Below, piece after piece: positions 8,676-16,437 of a DNA stretch of 19,427 nucleotides (the first letter of the stretch is position 1; every line of letters starts with the position of its first letter). Origin of the DNA: Ectocarpus siliculosus (taxonomy: Eukaryota; Sar; Phaeophyceae; Ectocarpales; Ectocarpaceae); assembly GCA_000310025.1 (NCBI GenBank), contig FN649735.1, positions 1,484,376 to 1,503,802 on the forward strand, read 5' to 3'. The position numbers were made by a program, and so were the translations under genes. The notes under the pieces are model-generated. The model had not been told where the DNA came from. It worked only from the letters and a program-made list of their open reading frames with translations, and made no database searches.

Positions 8676-8803
8676 CTCAGCGCGATGCGGAACTCCTTCC
8701 TCATTCTCCACATGGCTACGATGTGGCAGGAGACGTAACACACGTGCAGCGTCGTCAAGACCAAGATGAACACGTCCGCCGTCCATTCTGCCGCGGACTT
8801 CAT
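8676..8803 (-). CDS. RGS gene, candidate first visible exon (membrane span)
   Basis: ATG at 8803 opens 42 codons plus two bases before GAG|GTACAG (8676/8675). Residues 9-32 (ADVFILVLTTLHVCYVSCHI) form a good transmembrane helix, followed by the positively charged MWRMRKEFR. The ATG is preceded by CATAAC, a pyrimidine tract and CAG (ending 8806), so this may be an internal exon starting at 8805 with the true start further right. Phase with the next exon fits (AG + A = Arg). Joined exons give one span here, three in the next exon and one in the third. Linkage to the RGS exons 2 kb downstream is inferred from strand, spacing and the known receptor-RGS architecture, not proven. Confidence 0.55.
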
Positions 8804-9087
8804 GGCTGTCACCGGTGACAAAGGCCAAGAGAAAGGAAGTTATGTGGGCTATCTGGCCGGTACGCTTCTGCGCCCTCTGCCTTTCTGTATCGAAATAAAT
8901 ATCTATGCAACGAGGCAGGCGATCACCACTTGTACCATTCTCGCAAAATATAGGGCTACCGTGGGCAAGACGCAGGCTGCATTCAATATCTCTGGACTCC
9001 GACTTCGGCAAATAACTGTAGTGAACTGCCTCTGGTCTTGACCGCGTTGTGGGACACGGCACGTTGCACCGTGCTCGTTATAAATAG

Positions 9088-9180
9088 CAGCCTATCCACC
9101 TGAGCTCAAGTTAGAGAGCTAAGGGCGGAACATCTACTACACAACAGAAGCAATGCCAGGGTTCGAGTCTCTCCGTGGAC
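9088..9180 (+). other. weak tRNA-like (SINE-like) element
   Basis: A D-arm-like GCTC...GAGC stem with loop AAGTTAGA begins near 9103. A box-B-like GGTTCGAGTCT lies at 9162-9172, with a partly paired five-base stem around the TTCGAGT loop. TCCAC before the D-arm can pair with GTGGA after the T-arm. The anticodon region is too long (about 41 bases) and does not pair, so this is not a functional tRNA. A tRNA-derived SINE head is the best reading if it is real. Confidence 0.25.
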
Positions 9181-9464
9181 GATATGGATGCCTTTTTCTC
9201 GCAACGAATAGAGGCGCCTTAAAGTCACGGTATGCATCATCAGTTGCCAAGATGAAGTCAGTTGGACAACGTTGATGACGAGGCGGACAAGCTGGCGTTC
9301 GGGGCCGATTTGAAGCGCAAGTACTGGAAATTTGGTTGGGTCCACTAGCTGAGGTGGACACCAGGTCTCAGCCATCATCCCAATACTTTCATGAAATGCT
9401 CGGCAATGAGCAGACAGGAAAGTGTCGTAGATCTTTCGTCTTTCCTTTCTTCTTTGGACGGTAC

Positions 9465-9480
9465 AGGGGGGGGGGGGGGG
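9465..9480. repeat. poly-G homopolymer run
   Basis: About 16 consecutive G residues stand immediately before the first copy of the 9.5-10.3 kb repeat family. Such runs are polymorphic and error-prone in sequencing. Confidence 0.9.
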
Positions 9481-10320
9481 CTGTCCCAGGTTTCTTGTCG
9501 TCTCCCGCGCACCTCTTAAATACACAGTACGCTGCTTACGCGGGGCTTTGAGCTCTCTTTTGTACCCCAAAGACGTGTGGAGCGATGTGCAAGAAGAAAT
9601 AGTAAAGAACCTTTACGATCGCTCCACACTCTCTCTTGTATTGGGGCGGCTGTGCCTCGTTTGGTACAGGGGGTGGGCGGGGCGCATGGGTAGCAAGTTC
9701 GTCCTCCCCGGCGAACCCATCGCCGTCAATTCGAAGTCATTGAACCCCGACACTTTTCAGTAGGCGGCCTGACTGTATACGGCTGAAAGGCAGTGGAAGT
9801 CATCAGCGGGTTGGCACTTGTGTTACCAAGTGGTCAAGAGAGGTAGGCGCAACCCGCCCCATCGCTCCTCGCCGATACATTTTTTCCCACACTCTAGTGA
9901 ATAACAACATACGATGGGTAGGACCTGTCTCAGGTTTTGCCCGTCTCTCCTGCACCTCTTCGTACACGCTTCTACGCGAGGATTTGATCTCTCTTTTTGT
10001 ACTCCTGTCCTAATAGTCTAGGGGTTGTGTGGAGCGATGGGAAATCAATAGTAAAAAACTTTACCCCAATCGCCCCACCCTCTCTATTGTAATGGGGGCT
10101 CTCCTGCGCCTCGTTCACCTCTGAGTACGCTGCTTACGCGGGGCGTTCTCTCTTTTGCACCCCCAAGGATGTGTGGAGCGATGGGGAATCAACAATACAG
10201 GAACTTTGCCCTATCTCTCTTGTATGGGGGGCGGCTGTGTCTCCTTTGGAACTTACAGGGGATGGGCGGATGGGGAGTAGCTGTGTCTCTCCCTGCAGCT
10301 GTCTGCTGAAGTTCAGTCAA
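9481..10320 (+). repeat. three diverged direct copies of a roughly 200-bp repeat
   Basis: Copy A starts about 9481, copy B about 9926 and copy C about 10098. Shared landmarks in order are a CTCCYGCGCCTC-like block, a GTACGCTGCTTACGCGGGG block, CTCTCTTTTGTACYCC, then GTGTGGAGCGATGGG with an A-rich stretch (AATAGTAAARAAC), CTCTCTTGTAT.GGGG and GGGCGG(C)TGTG. Copies differ by many substitutions and small indels and are not evenly spaced. No coding potential or terminal inverted repeats are seen. This is an old tandem/segmental repeat or a short non-autonomous element. Confidence 0.7.
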
Positions 10321-12113
10321 GAGAGCGAGAACTCGTCGCTTCGCACCCGGTGTACCTTCCAATCATAATATGGTGTATTTCGTATTTGGCCAGTTGTTGG
10401 CGCGTGTTTTCCTCGTTCATGTGATTGATGTGCGGCGTTTTTGGTGCTGTTTCGACTATGTACATGTGTAGTTCTACATTGCAGATAGACAGTTCCTCGC
10501 TGCCGTTTCAAAACGGAACATTTTTTCGAACCTTTTTTGAAGGGCGTGCGTGCGTGCGCCCTCTCACAAACTTCAACGTGCACGACAGGCGCGCCCGGAG
10601 CATCGGAGCCAGTACACGGTAACATGAGCGGCAGTTGGAAAGTCTCTGGAGATCTGTCAGGGGAGACGTGAGATGCGTGGTGTTGTCTCTCTCTTCGTGC
10701 GTTTTTTTTTTTTTTCGTGCGGTTATTGTTTTCGTCTGACGACCCTGTGACGCGTCAGTCACAACGGGCTGTTCTCGGAAATCATGGGGCGACCACGCGG
10801 GCCCCACACACGCCATCGCTGCACGTATTACCGGCGGCCTTCGCCTCTTATGATGTTTATACCCTTATGTGTGCTCGTTATTGCTTTTCAGAGCGTCTCG
10901 TTATGATCTCGCTTTCCTGACGTATACCTTAGTACGCAAAATACCAGCCCCCCTTCGAAATTTGAATTTATCGCCGCAAATCACACCCACCACCTCACAC
11001 ATTTGCTGCAGTGATTGCCCACCGTCATGAACCAAACAACGCATGTGGGTGGACCGGGGGTGCCTATATCCGATAAATTACTTGAAATTAGTTTATTTCG
11101 GTTGCTGCGCGTACACACCCGCTGTGCTGCATATCTCAGCACCAAAAAGTCTGCAATATGTACTAAAAAGAGAATGCGTCCTGTAGCCCGAAAACAAATC
11201 CCAAGTTGTCCCGAAGACAAGTTCTTCGACCCGGGGACAAGTTCTTCGACCCGAGGACAAGTTCTTCGAGAAGATCCTGATTAATAAAGCTCGAGAATAA
11301 GTTTTACAGCTGTAAACTATAGTAGTTGCATGTCCCGGAACCATGTAAGAGTTTGACATCCACAATGTACACGAGTTCCCCTAGCCCGTAGGCACACGTA
11401 GAAAAAATAGTTTTGAAATCGGAACATGTGCCGATTTTTTATTTTTAGATCACTACTAGATTCATATCAGTATACACTGCTGTATGCGTATGCACATTTC
11501 GCTGCCGCATCACCGCAGTATTTTCCTCTAGCCTCCAAACTAGGTGCGCTTGTGTGTTGTGGCCATATCTGTCTATCCCCGTGGAAACGACGGTCAAATT
11601 TCGAACAGGTGGCTACGAGGTGCGCGAGAGACCCTTCCTGGACTGTTGTGTAGATTTGTCCAATCGGATGTATGTGTAGTTGATGGAGCAGACGTGTAGT
11701 TGATAGAGTCAGCTAATCAGCAAATCGTTCATCGTATCGTGAACATTACTTGAACTATTCGTAGCCAATAGACCTATCGGCATTTATCGTGCTAATCGCC
11801 CATTCCATTTTCAAGTCGTTTTGTGATTCATGTCTGCTCCGAAAAGTCGGGACGGTGTACATTTCCATCTATTCAGCAGGCTGTTGTTCTCCTTGGTAAA
11901 AACATCAAGGAGAGGTTCCTCTCGTTATCTTACTCCAAGGTGCATCTCCTTCTCCCAAGTGAAGGTCAATTTTCCGCCCTTTGCTGTCCGTGCCGCTACG
12001 TTTCTGTTTACATTCCTCTCCTTCTCGTCCATCATGTGCATTTATGTAGTACACATACGGATGGGGTAACGGTGGTTGTTGGCGACAATTAATTACAACA
12101 AGGAACTTGTCCA
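10321..12113. other. no gene recognised
   Basis: Open frames here are short, overlapping on both strands, and lack domain-like sequence or consistent splice signals. Contents: a T14 run near 10702-10715, an AT-richer stretch around 10920-11170, the 20-bp tandem repeat at 11216-11270, and a two-copy 20-bp repeat containing GTGTAGTTGAT at about 11671-11710. I see nothing else to call. Confidence 0.5.
11216..11270 (+). repeat. 20-bp tandem repeat, 2.75 copies
   Basis: GACAAGTTCTTCGACCCGRG is repeated head to tail at 11216-11235 and 11236-11255, with a partial third copy to 11270. Each unit contains the inverted motif GAACTTGTC/GACAAGTTC overlapping TTCGA. Copies differ by one base. Confidence 0.92.
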
Positions 12114-12481
12114 ATGAAATGGAGAAAGTCCGAACCGTTTGCTCCACAAGCAGGCTCTCGACGAAAAACGCGCACGAAAACCACAGCGGCAGCAAGCGAG
12201 AACCCACACTGCGGAGCAGACGCCAGAAACCAAGCGAAGGCCTGGTACAACCGGCGGCAAGGTCGAAAACGTGAAGCACATATACGATCGACCGGCCCCA
12301 TCTTCTCAATCAGGATGGGGAGTGTGAAGCGTCACGTCATCTTCTTCTCCAAAGATGTCGGCGCTTTGACGGAGAAGAGCAAGGTCAACGAGGTGGTTGG
12401 GCGCGCGGACCCCGGAAAAGAAGGATGTCATGCAGCTTAATGAAATTGATCTTCCTCTCCTCGAAGAACTTGTACAATGTA
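12114..12481 (+). CDS. unidentified possible exon(s)
   Basis: An ATG at 12114 opens 108 codons, basic at the N-terminus, with a central FFSKDVGALTEKSKVNEVVG. An overlapping frame from 12367 reads EKKDVMQLNEIDLPLLEELV, acidic and helix-like, and ends just before a splice-donor-like TGTAG|GTAAAC at about 12483. Both look more like protein than most frames here, but they are in different frames and I cannot join them. No family is recognised. The minus strand over the same bases is also open (to 12783), so coding sense is not settled. Confidence 0.25.
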
Positions 12482-12879
12482 GGTAAACCTGCTTCTTGTC
12501 CGGTGACGCACGAAGTGACGGGGGAGAGGAGGGGCGGCGAGTTGATTGCGGTTTTGACGACTTGCTCTGGAATACACGTTGTTCTAGCTGGCACCAGAAA
12601 AGTTTTCTCATCGCGACCAAACGCTCCGTGCGAGTTAAACACATCAACAGCGGTCACGGGCCCATCTCTACTCCAGGATTGGCCTGTCGCCGGCAGTGTC
12701 TTGATACGAAGTGAAGGTACCAGATCGAAACTGCGCGAAAAACTGTAGGGCGGTCGGGTGACAGGTCTCGACAGTGACGCCACATGGTAATGTATACCCT
12801 TCCCTTTGGTCTGTGTTGGTGATGCCTTGTCGTCCTTCTCGGAAAGGGGTGTCGCGGGGGCGGGCGGAAGGTGGCGGCT

Positions 12880-13046
12880 TGCGTGGTCTTGCCCACGAGC
12901 GACACAATAGAGCAGGTCGGCCCTGCTGATGGGTCACGAGGAAACGACGGAAAGAAGAGCAAAGCGAAACGAGGTGGTGCTACAGTAGAGGGGGAGGGGT
13001 CGGTCATTGCGTCCCTCGTCGCCGACAAGATGATCGAGCCACAATG
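12880..13046 (+). CDS. unidentified possible terminal exon
   Basis: A plus-strand frame without ATG reads ...TSDTIEQVGPADGSRGND, a Lys/Arg-rich KKSKAKRGG, then EGEGSVIASLVADKMIEPQ and a TGA at 13044-13046. It is preceded by pyrimidine-rich AG sites (for example CTTGCCCACGAG). The composition suits a disordered basic C-terminal tail. There is no homology that I can name and no clear upstream partner exon. Confidence 0.25.
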
Positions 13047-13406
13047 ACCGGCACACGATCTGTGTACGGCAGTACTGTAGTTTACCCTACACACTCAAGA
13101 GGCCCCCGGCAGGAAAAGGGGCTTCCGACAAATGAAGAGACCCGAAGGGCCGACATGCACGTGCTGCCGAAGTCATCGGAAAGACTGATAAGATGCTCGA
13201 ACAAATCTTGGCACGAGCCAGCAATCAATAGCGGTGTCACGGGCTTATCTCTACCCCATGTTTACGTATTTGCTTTGCGGTTCGCGTTTTCCCCAATAGA
13301 CGGGCAAGACAGGCAGGAAAAACTAACCATCGTAGCTGCGTGCGAGCGAGCGAATAGCACGTATACAGAGAGCCATCTGCCGAGAAGTCAATCTACGCAG
13401 ATCTAG
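13047..13406. other. no gene recognised
   Basis: The plus frame from 13044 is open to 13406 but shows no motif. A 35-bp segment at 13222-13257 (containing CACGGGCTTATCTCTAC) is a diverged copy of 12642-12674 (CACGGGCCCATCTCTACT), a local duplication. Confidence 0.4.
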
Positions 13407-13500
13407 ACATCTGCGTCCAAATCAGAGGTCCCGACTTCGACATCTGCCTAGAAATCAGAAGCTGAGGTCCCGATCTCGGCATCTGCCCAGAAATATCAGG
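13407..13500 (+). repeat. degenerate 33-39 bp repeat, about three copies, with a fourth copy at 14237-14272
   Basis: The unit is of the form GGTCCCGAYYTCGRCATCTGCC..AAATCAG, at about 13402-13432, 13433-13465 and 13466-13500. A clear relative stands alone near 14237. On the plus strand the array encodes Ser/Glu/Val/Pro-rich peptide with one in-frame stop (TAG at about 13449); on the minus strand it reads QMSKSGP-type repeats. Confidence 0.75.
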
Positions 13501-13502
13501 AA

Positions 13503-13910
13503 TCACCGGCGCCGGTGCTGCTACCGATGGTACCGCTCTAGCCTCGAGTGCCTGTAGCCCGGCAGTCCCCCTGGCCGGCGTCGGGGGGAACACATAACTG
13601 CCGTGGTTCTCCCTCTCGCCGCCGGTGCTGCTGCCGATGCTGCCGCTCCCGCCACGAGTACTTGCGCCCCGACCGTATCCCCCGCCGCCTCCGCGGGGAA
13701 AACCCTGCCGCCGGGGGTCACCGCTCTCGCCGCGCCGCTACTGCTACCGATGCTGCCGCTCCCTCAGCGATTGCCTGCGCCCCGACCGTCTCCCCCGTCC
13801 CCGCCGCCGCCGCCGCAGGGCGAACTCTGCCGCCGGGGGTCACCCCTCTCGCCGCCGGTGCCGCTGCTGCCCATCCGGTGGAAGCCTGTCGCCAAACGAC
13901 CAACATACTT
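13503..13910 (+). pseudogene. decayed Ala/Pro/Thr-rich coding minisatellite, four units
   Basis: Four units begin at about 13503, 13613, 13724 and 13846 (spacings about 110, 111 and 122 bp). Translated in whichever plus frame matches, each yields variants of LAAGAAATDAAAP, then CAPTVSP, then LPPGVT. The matching frame differs between units (frame 2, 1 and 0 for the first three), and unit one ends in a TAA (13595-13597). This looks like a former repeat-protein exon that has picked up frameshifts and stops. After the last unit the frame continues AHPVEACRQTTNILQALSAH without known homology. Confidence 0.55.
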
Positions 13911-14393
13911 CAGGCCCTGTCAGCCCATCGAGGAGAACTGCTCAGAGGCGTATCTTCATGCGATTTCTTCGCGCTTACTTCTTGTTTTGTATGTATCTTG
14001 TCGTCGTAGGCTTTCTTCGGATTTACTTCTTTGGCTTTGTCATCGTCGGCACCATAGTTTCATGGTCTTCGTTGCGGTCTGGACGTCTTCATTCTCCACT
14101 TACTATGTTCTCGCTCTCGAGAGTGTAACCGTACAGTAGTAAGCAGTTGCGGCTTCCCGTAAAAAAAACAACGGAACCTTCAGACAGGCAACGCCGACGA
14201 AACTCGTCGAGGAGTTGCACATGAATCACAAATCAGTCCCGATATCGACATCTTCCGAGAAACCAGCTTAAATCTATTTCTTGACGAAACACCGTACTCT
14301 GGTATAGAACCTACAGAAGCCCCCCGTTACCCGTCCTATCATGAATCATGCCCGTCTTCCGTTCCTAATGCATGCTGTCGATACATCGCTTGA
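13911..14393. other. no gene recognised
   Basis: Plus frames run to 14139 but are Phe/Leu/Ser-rich translations of pyrimidine-rich DNA. The only structured item is the isolated copy of the 13.4-kb repeat at about 14237-14272. Confidence 0.45.
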
Positions 14394-14886
14394 GGCCGTT
14401 ACAGCACTGCCACGTCTTCAACACAAACCCGCTGGTCTAAGAGCCGACCACGTATCTACGAGGACACGTGTCCAGCGGTGAGATTGATTCAGGATTTATT
14501 ATTCAGCAATAGTGGTTCTTATGATCTGGTGGTGTGGTGGGGGGGGTTGGATCCCCCCCCCGGGTGTTTGGGGAAAAGAATATGGGAGACAGACACAGTG
14601 AGACTGAACCACTTTGTGCCAGCCAAACTCCCTATCAATCAAGACCGCGCTCGAAGAGACAAATCTGTGAGACTAAACACTTCTTTGTGCCAGCCAAACA
14701 ATCCCAGGGCCTGTTGCTATCCACGGCGCTCACGTTCGTTCCTATGCTCTATCGCCAGAAACTCATCAATTTGTTCTGCGCCAAGAACCGCGCCGAAACT
14801 GACCCGCGTGCTGTGATGCGGGACCACCGACCGAAGTTAATTGCCGTGCCAATCGTCGTACTGCCAACGGTATTTGACCTGCAATG
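14394..14886 (+). repeat. direct repeat copy 1 (roughly 490 bp)
   Basis: This pairs with 15208-15630. Shared blocks in order: CCGTTACAGCAC.GCCACGTC, ACACGTGTCC.G.GGTGAG, a G-run/TTGGAT/C-run inverted repeat (about 14539-14562), GTGTTTGGGGAAA, AGACAGACAC, TTTGTG(C/T)CAGCCAAAC, GGCGCTCACGTT, GGACCACCGACCG and GGTATTTGA. This copy has an internal duplication of the GTGAGACT...CAGCCAAAC block (14598-14629 and 14667-14699) that copy 2 lacks. No coding frame or terminal inverted repeats are evident. Confidence 0.82.
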
Positions 14887-15207
14887 CACTTGTACAATGA
14901 ATAGCATGCAGCAAAAGCTGTGGTGTGCCCGAGATTGAACAGTCCCACCATTGTGCGAGACATGCCTTCGTATGCTATGTCCGCCTGTGCGAATGAAATA
15001 TCCGGTTGGGTCCAAAATGTACACATATACCCGTCGGATCCGGATTCGGATCCGTCCCTCTACTGCTGTTGCTGAGGGCATGCTGTTTGAGACCGCCAAC
15101 ACGCTGGCGGCATGTATTCAGCGCACTCGCTGGCCAAATGACCACACACGTAGTTTTGGCCTGCGGCGAGGTGGATACCACATACATACGTGAAATGAAT
15201 GAAACGA

Positions 15208-15630
15208 GACCGTTACAGCACGGCCACGTCTCCAACGCACACCCACTGACCGCTGGCCAAATGGTCAACCATGTACATGTACGTGAACACGTGTCCGGTG
15301 GTGAGGTGAATACAAGATTTACGGTACAGTAGCAGTTTTTGTGGTGTTGTGGTACACGGTGTGGTGGGGGGGTTGGATCCCCCCCCCTCGGTGTTTTGGG
15401 GAAAGAAGAGACAGACACTGCTGTGAGAGTGAAACACTTATTTGTGTCAGCCAAACAATGCCAGGGGCCGTTATTACCCAAGGCGCTCACGTTTTTTTGT
15501 ATACCCTATCGCCCGAAACTCACCAATACGCACCGAGAACTAGCCAGCGTGCTGTGTGGGACCACCGACCGAGGTTGATGGCGGTGTCAACGGCAGATCG
15601 CGCGCGGATTCCGGTATTTGATCTACAACG
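15208..15630 (+). repeat. direct repeat copy 2 (roughly 420 bp)
   Basis: This copy is collinear with 14394-14886, offset about 814 bp, leaving roughly 320 bp between copies. Its inverted repeat (G run, TTGGAT, C run) is at about 15364-15388. A third, partial relative covering CGCTGGCCAAATG...GGCGAGGTGGATAC lies at 15129-15178, just upstream. The arrangement resembles either a local tandem duplication or a very old miniature LTR-type element. I see no primer-binding site or polypurine tract that would decide. Confidence 0.8.
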
Positions 15631-15777
15631 GCCGGCGTGGAAGCACCTCTTGTGTCTACCTTCTTCCAGGCGCCGCCACACAGATGCGTGCAGCGTTGCA
15701 GCCTTGTCATTCGACGATAGTAGAGAAGAGATATCAAGAATGAGTCAGGTCCGGCCTGTCCGTCTCGGTATCCACAC

Positions 15778-16062
15778 TCACGCTACGTTGCCGAGGGAGT
15801 GAAATAGACAATTCCGCGCACGCCCTTCTCTTCGGGGGCCTCGGCGGTGGGTGCGCCCCCCTTCCCTCTTCCCCTGGAGGAACGCAATATGTTCAAAACT
15901 GCCTTCTGCCGCCGTGTCAGGGTCAACAATATCCAATCTTTGTATGTACCCCCCAACCAAACAGCCAAAGATCCAACCCGCCGCTTTTTGCGCACAATGC
16001 TGCAAAAACCCAATCGATTCCTCTGGCAGTATCATGCGCACAGATATTGTCCGAGCCAACAT
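15778..16062 (-). CDS. unidentified protein or exon, divergent from the UBA gene
   Basis: ATG at 16062 opens 94 residues to a TGA at 15778. The first part, MLARTISVRMILPEESIGFL then QHCAQKAAGWIFGCLVGGYI, alternates polar helix and hydrophobic strand, and QRLDIVDPDTAAEGSFEHIA follows; the end is Arg/Gly-rich. A donor-like GG|GTACAT lies at about 15950, and another frame past it reads APEEKGVRGIVYFTPSAT and stops at 15783-15785, so the true gene may be spliced. The order helix, then GxxxG strand, then xxVxxP is loosely like MPN/JAB-fold proteins, but no metal-binding motif is seen and I do not assign it. Confidence 0.35.
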   Translation of the reverse strand: MLARTISVRMILPEESIGFLQHCAQKAAGWIFGCLVGGYIQRLDIVDPDTAAEGSFEHIAFLQGKREGGRTHRRGPRREGRARNCLFHSLGNVA

Positions 16063-16377
16063 CTTTACGTGCTGTAAATACTGGTGTACATGCGCAACCA
16101 AAGACTAGGAGTCCTATGCATGGCAGGAAAATCGTTGCGCAGCTTGCAAGTGACACTTGGAGACGCCTTGGACACAACAATTGCTTGGACACGCGCTGAA
16201 GGGGCACAGAATGGAAGCACAGAATGGAAGAGGCACGTATGTACCCTTTTTTCTGCCGATGCACGGACCCCCCAAAAACCACCAGCCTGCAGTGCACACA
16301 CACAGCAGTAGCAGCGACGCAGCAGTCTTTCTCTCCGCTGCAATCACCTTTCCGCGACACCGCCTCCACGGAAAACA
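16063..16377. promoter_or_regulatory. putative divergent promoter region
   Basis: 315 bp separate the minus-strand frame (start 16062) from the UBA gene start (16378). There is no obvious TATA box for the plus gene. A pyrimidine-rich stretch, TCTTTCTCTCCGCTGC, near 16325-16340 suits an initiator-type start. The role is inferred from arrangement only. Confidence 0.3.
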
Positions 16378-16437
16378 ATGGGAGATGCTGGGGGCAATGA
16401 GGCCGTCGTTGAGCAGCTAGTGGACGCGGGTTTCGAG
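16378..16437 (+). CDS. UBA-domain protein, first exon
   Basis: The ATG at 16378 (context AAAACAATG) opens 20 codons, MGDAGGNEAVVEQLVDAGFE. The exon ends at GAG|GCAAGT, the classical consensus of a GC-type splice donor. EAVVEQLVDAGFE is helix 1 of a ubiquitin-associated domain (usual pattern xxIxxLxxMGFxxxxA, with AGF for MGF). Joined in phase 0 to the exon at 18388 it gives a complete UBA of about 40 residues at the extreme N-terminus, as in UBXN1/SAKS1-type proteins. UBA domains bind ubiquitin chains. The ordinary GT donor three bases further (16442) would leave phase 1 and not fit exon 2. Confidence 0.75.

Larger units (their letters stand above)
8806..9480. other. upstream region of the membrane/RGS gene
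   Basis: No confident exon is seen. On the minus strand a hydrophobic stretch, ACVLPTVALYFARMVQVVIACLVA (split here as ACVLPTVALYFARM and VQVVIACLVA), lies around 8980-8910 and could be an upstream membrane exon, but its donors do not phase with 8805. An overlapping frame to 9062 is polar and open for 160 codons. A TATTTATAA box on the minus strand near 9076-9084 is a possible core promoter. Confidence 0.3.

Noticed and set aside
9106-9570. 154-codon minus-strand frame near 9.1-9.6 kb.
   Set aside because: Overlaps the poly-G run and the tRNA-like element, overlaps another open frame, and has no domain or splice support.
12385-12783. Minus-strand 132-codon frame with LPTLYKFFEERKINFIKLHD.
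   Set aside because: Attractive locally, but the plus strand over the same bases is equally protein-like and has a better donor site. No homology decides, so neither is called strongly.
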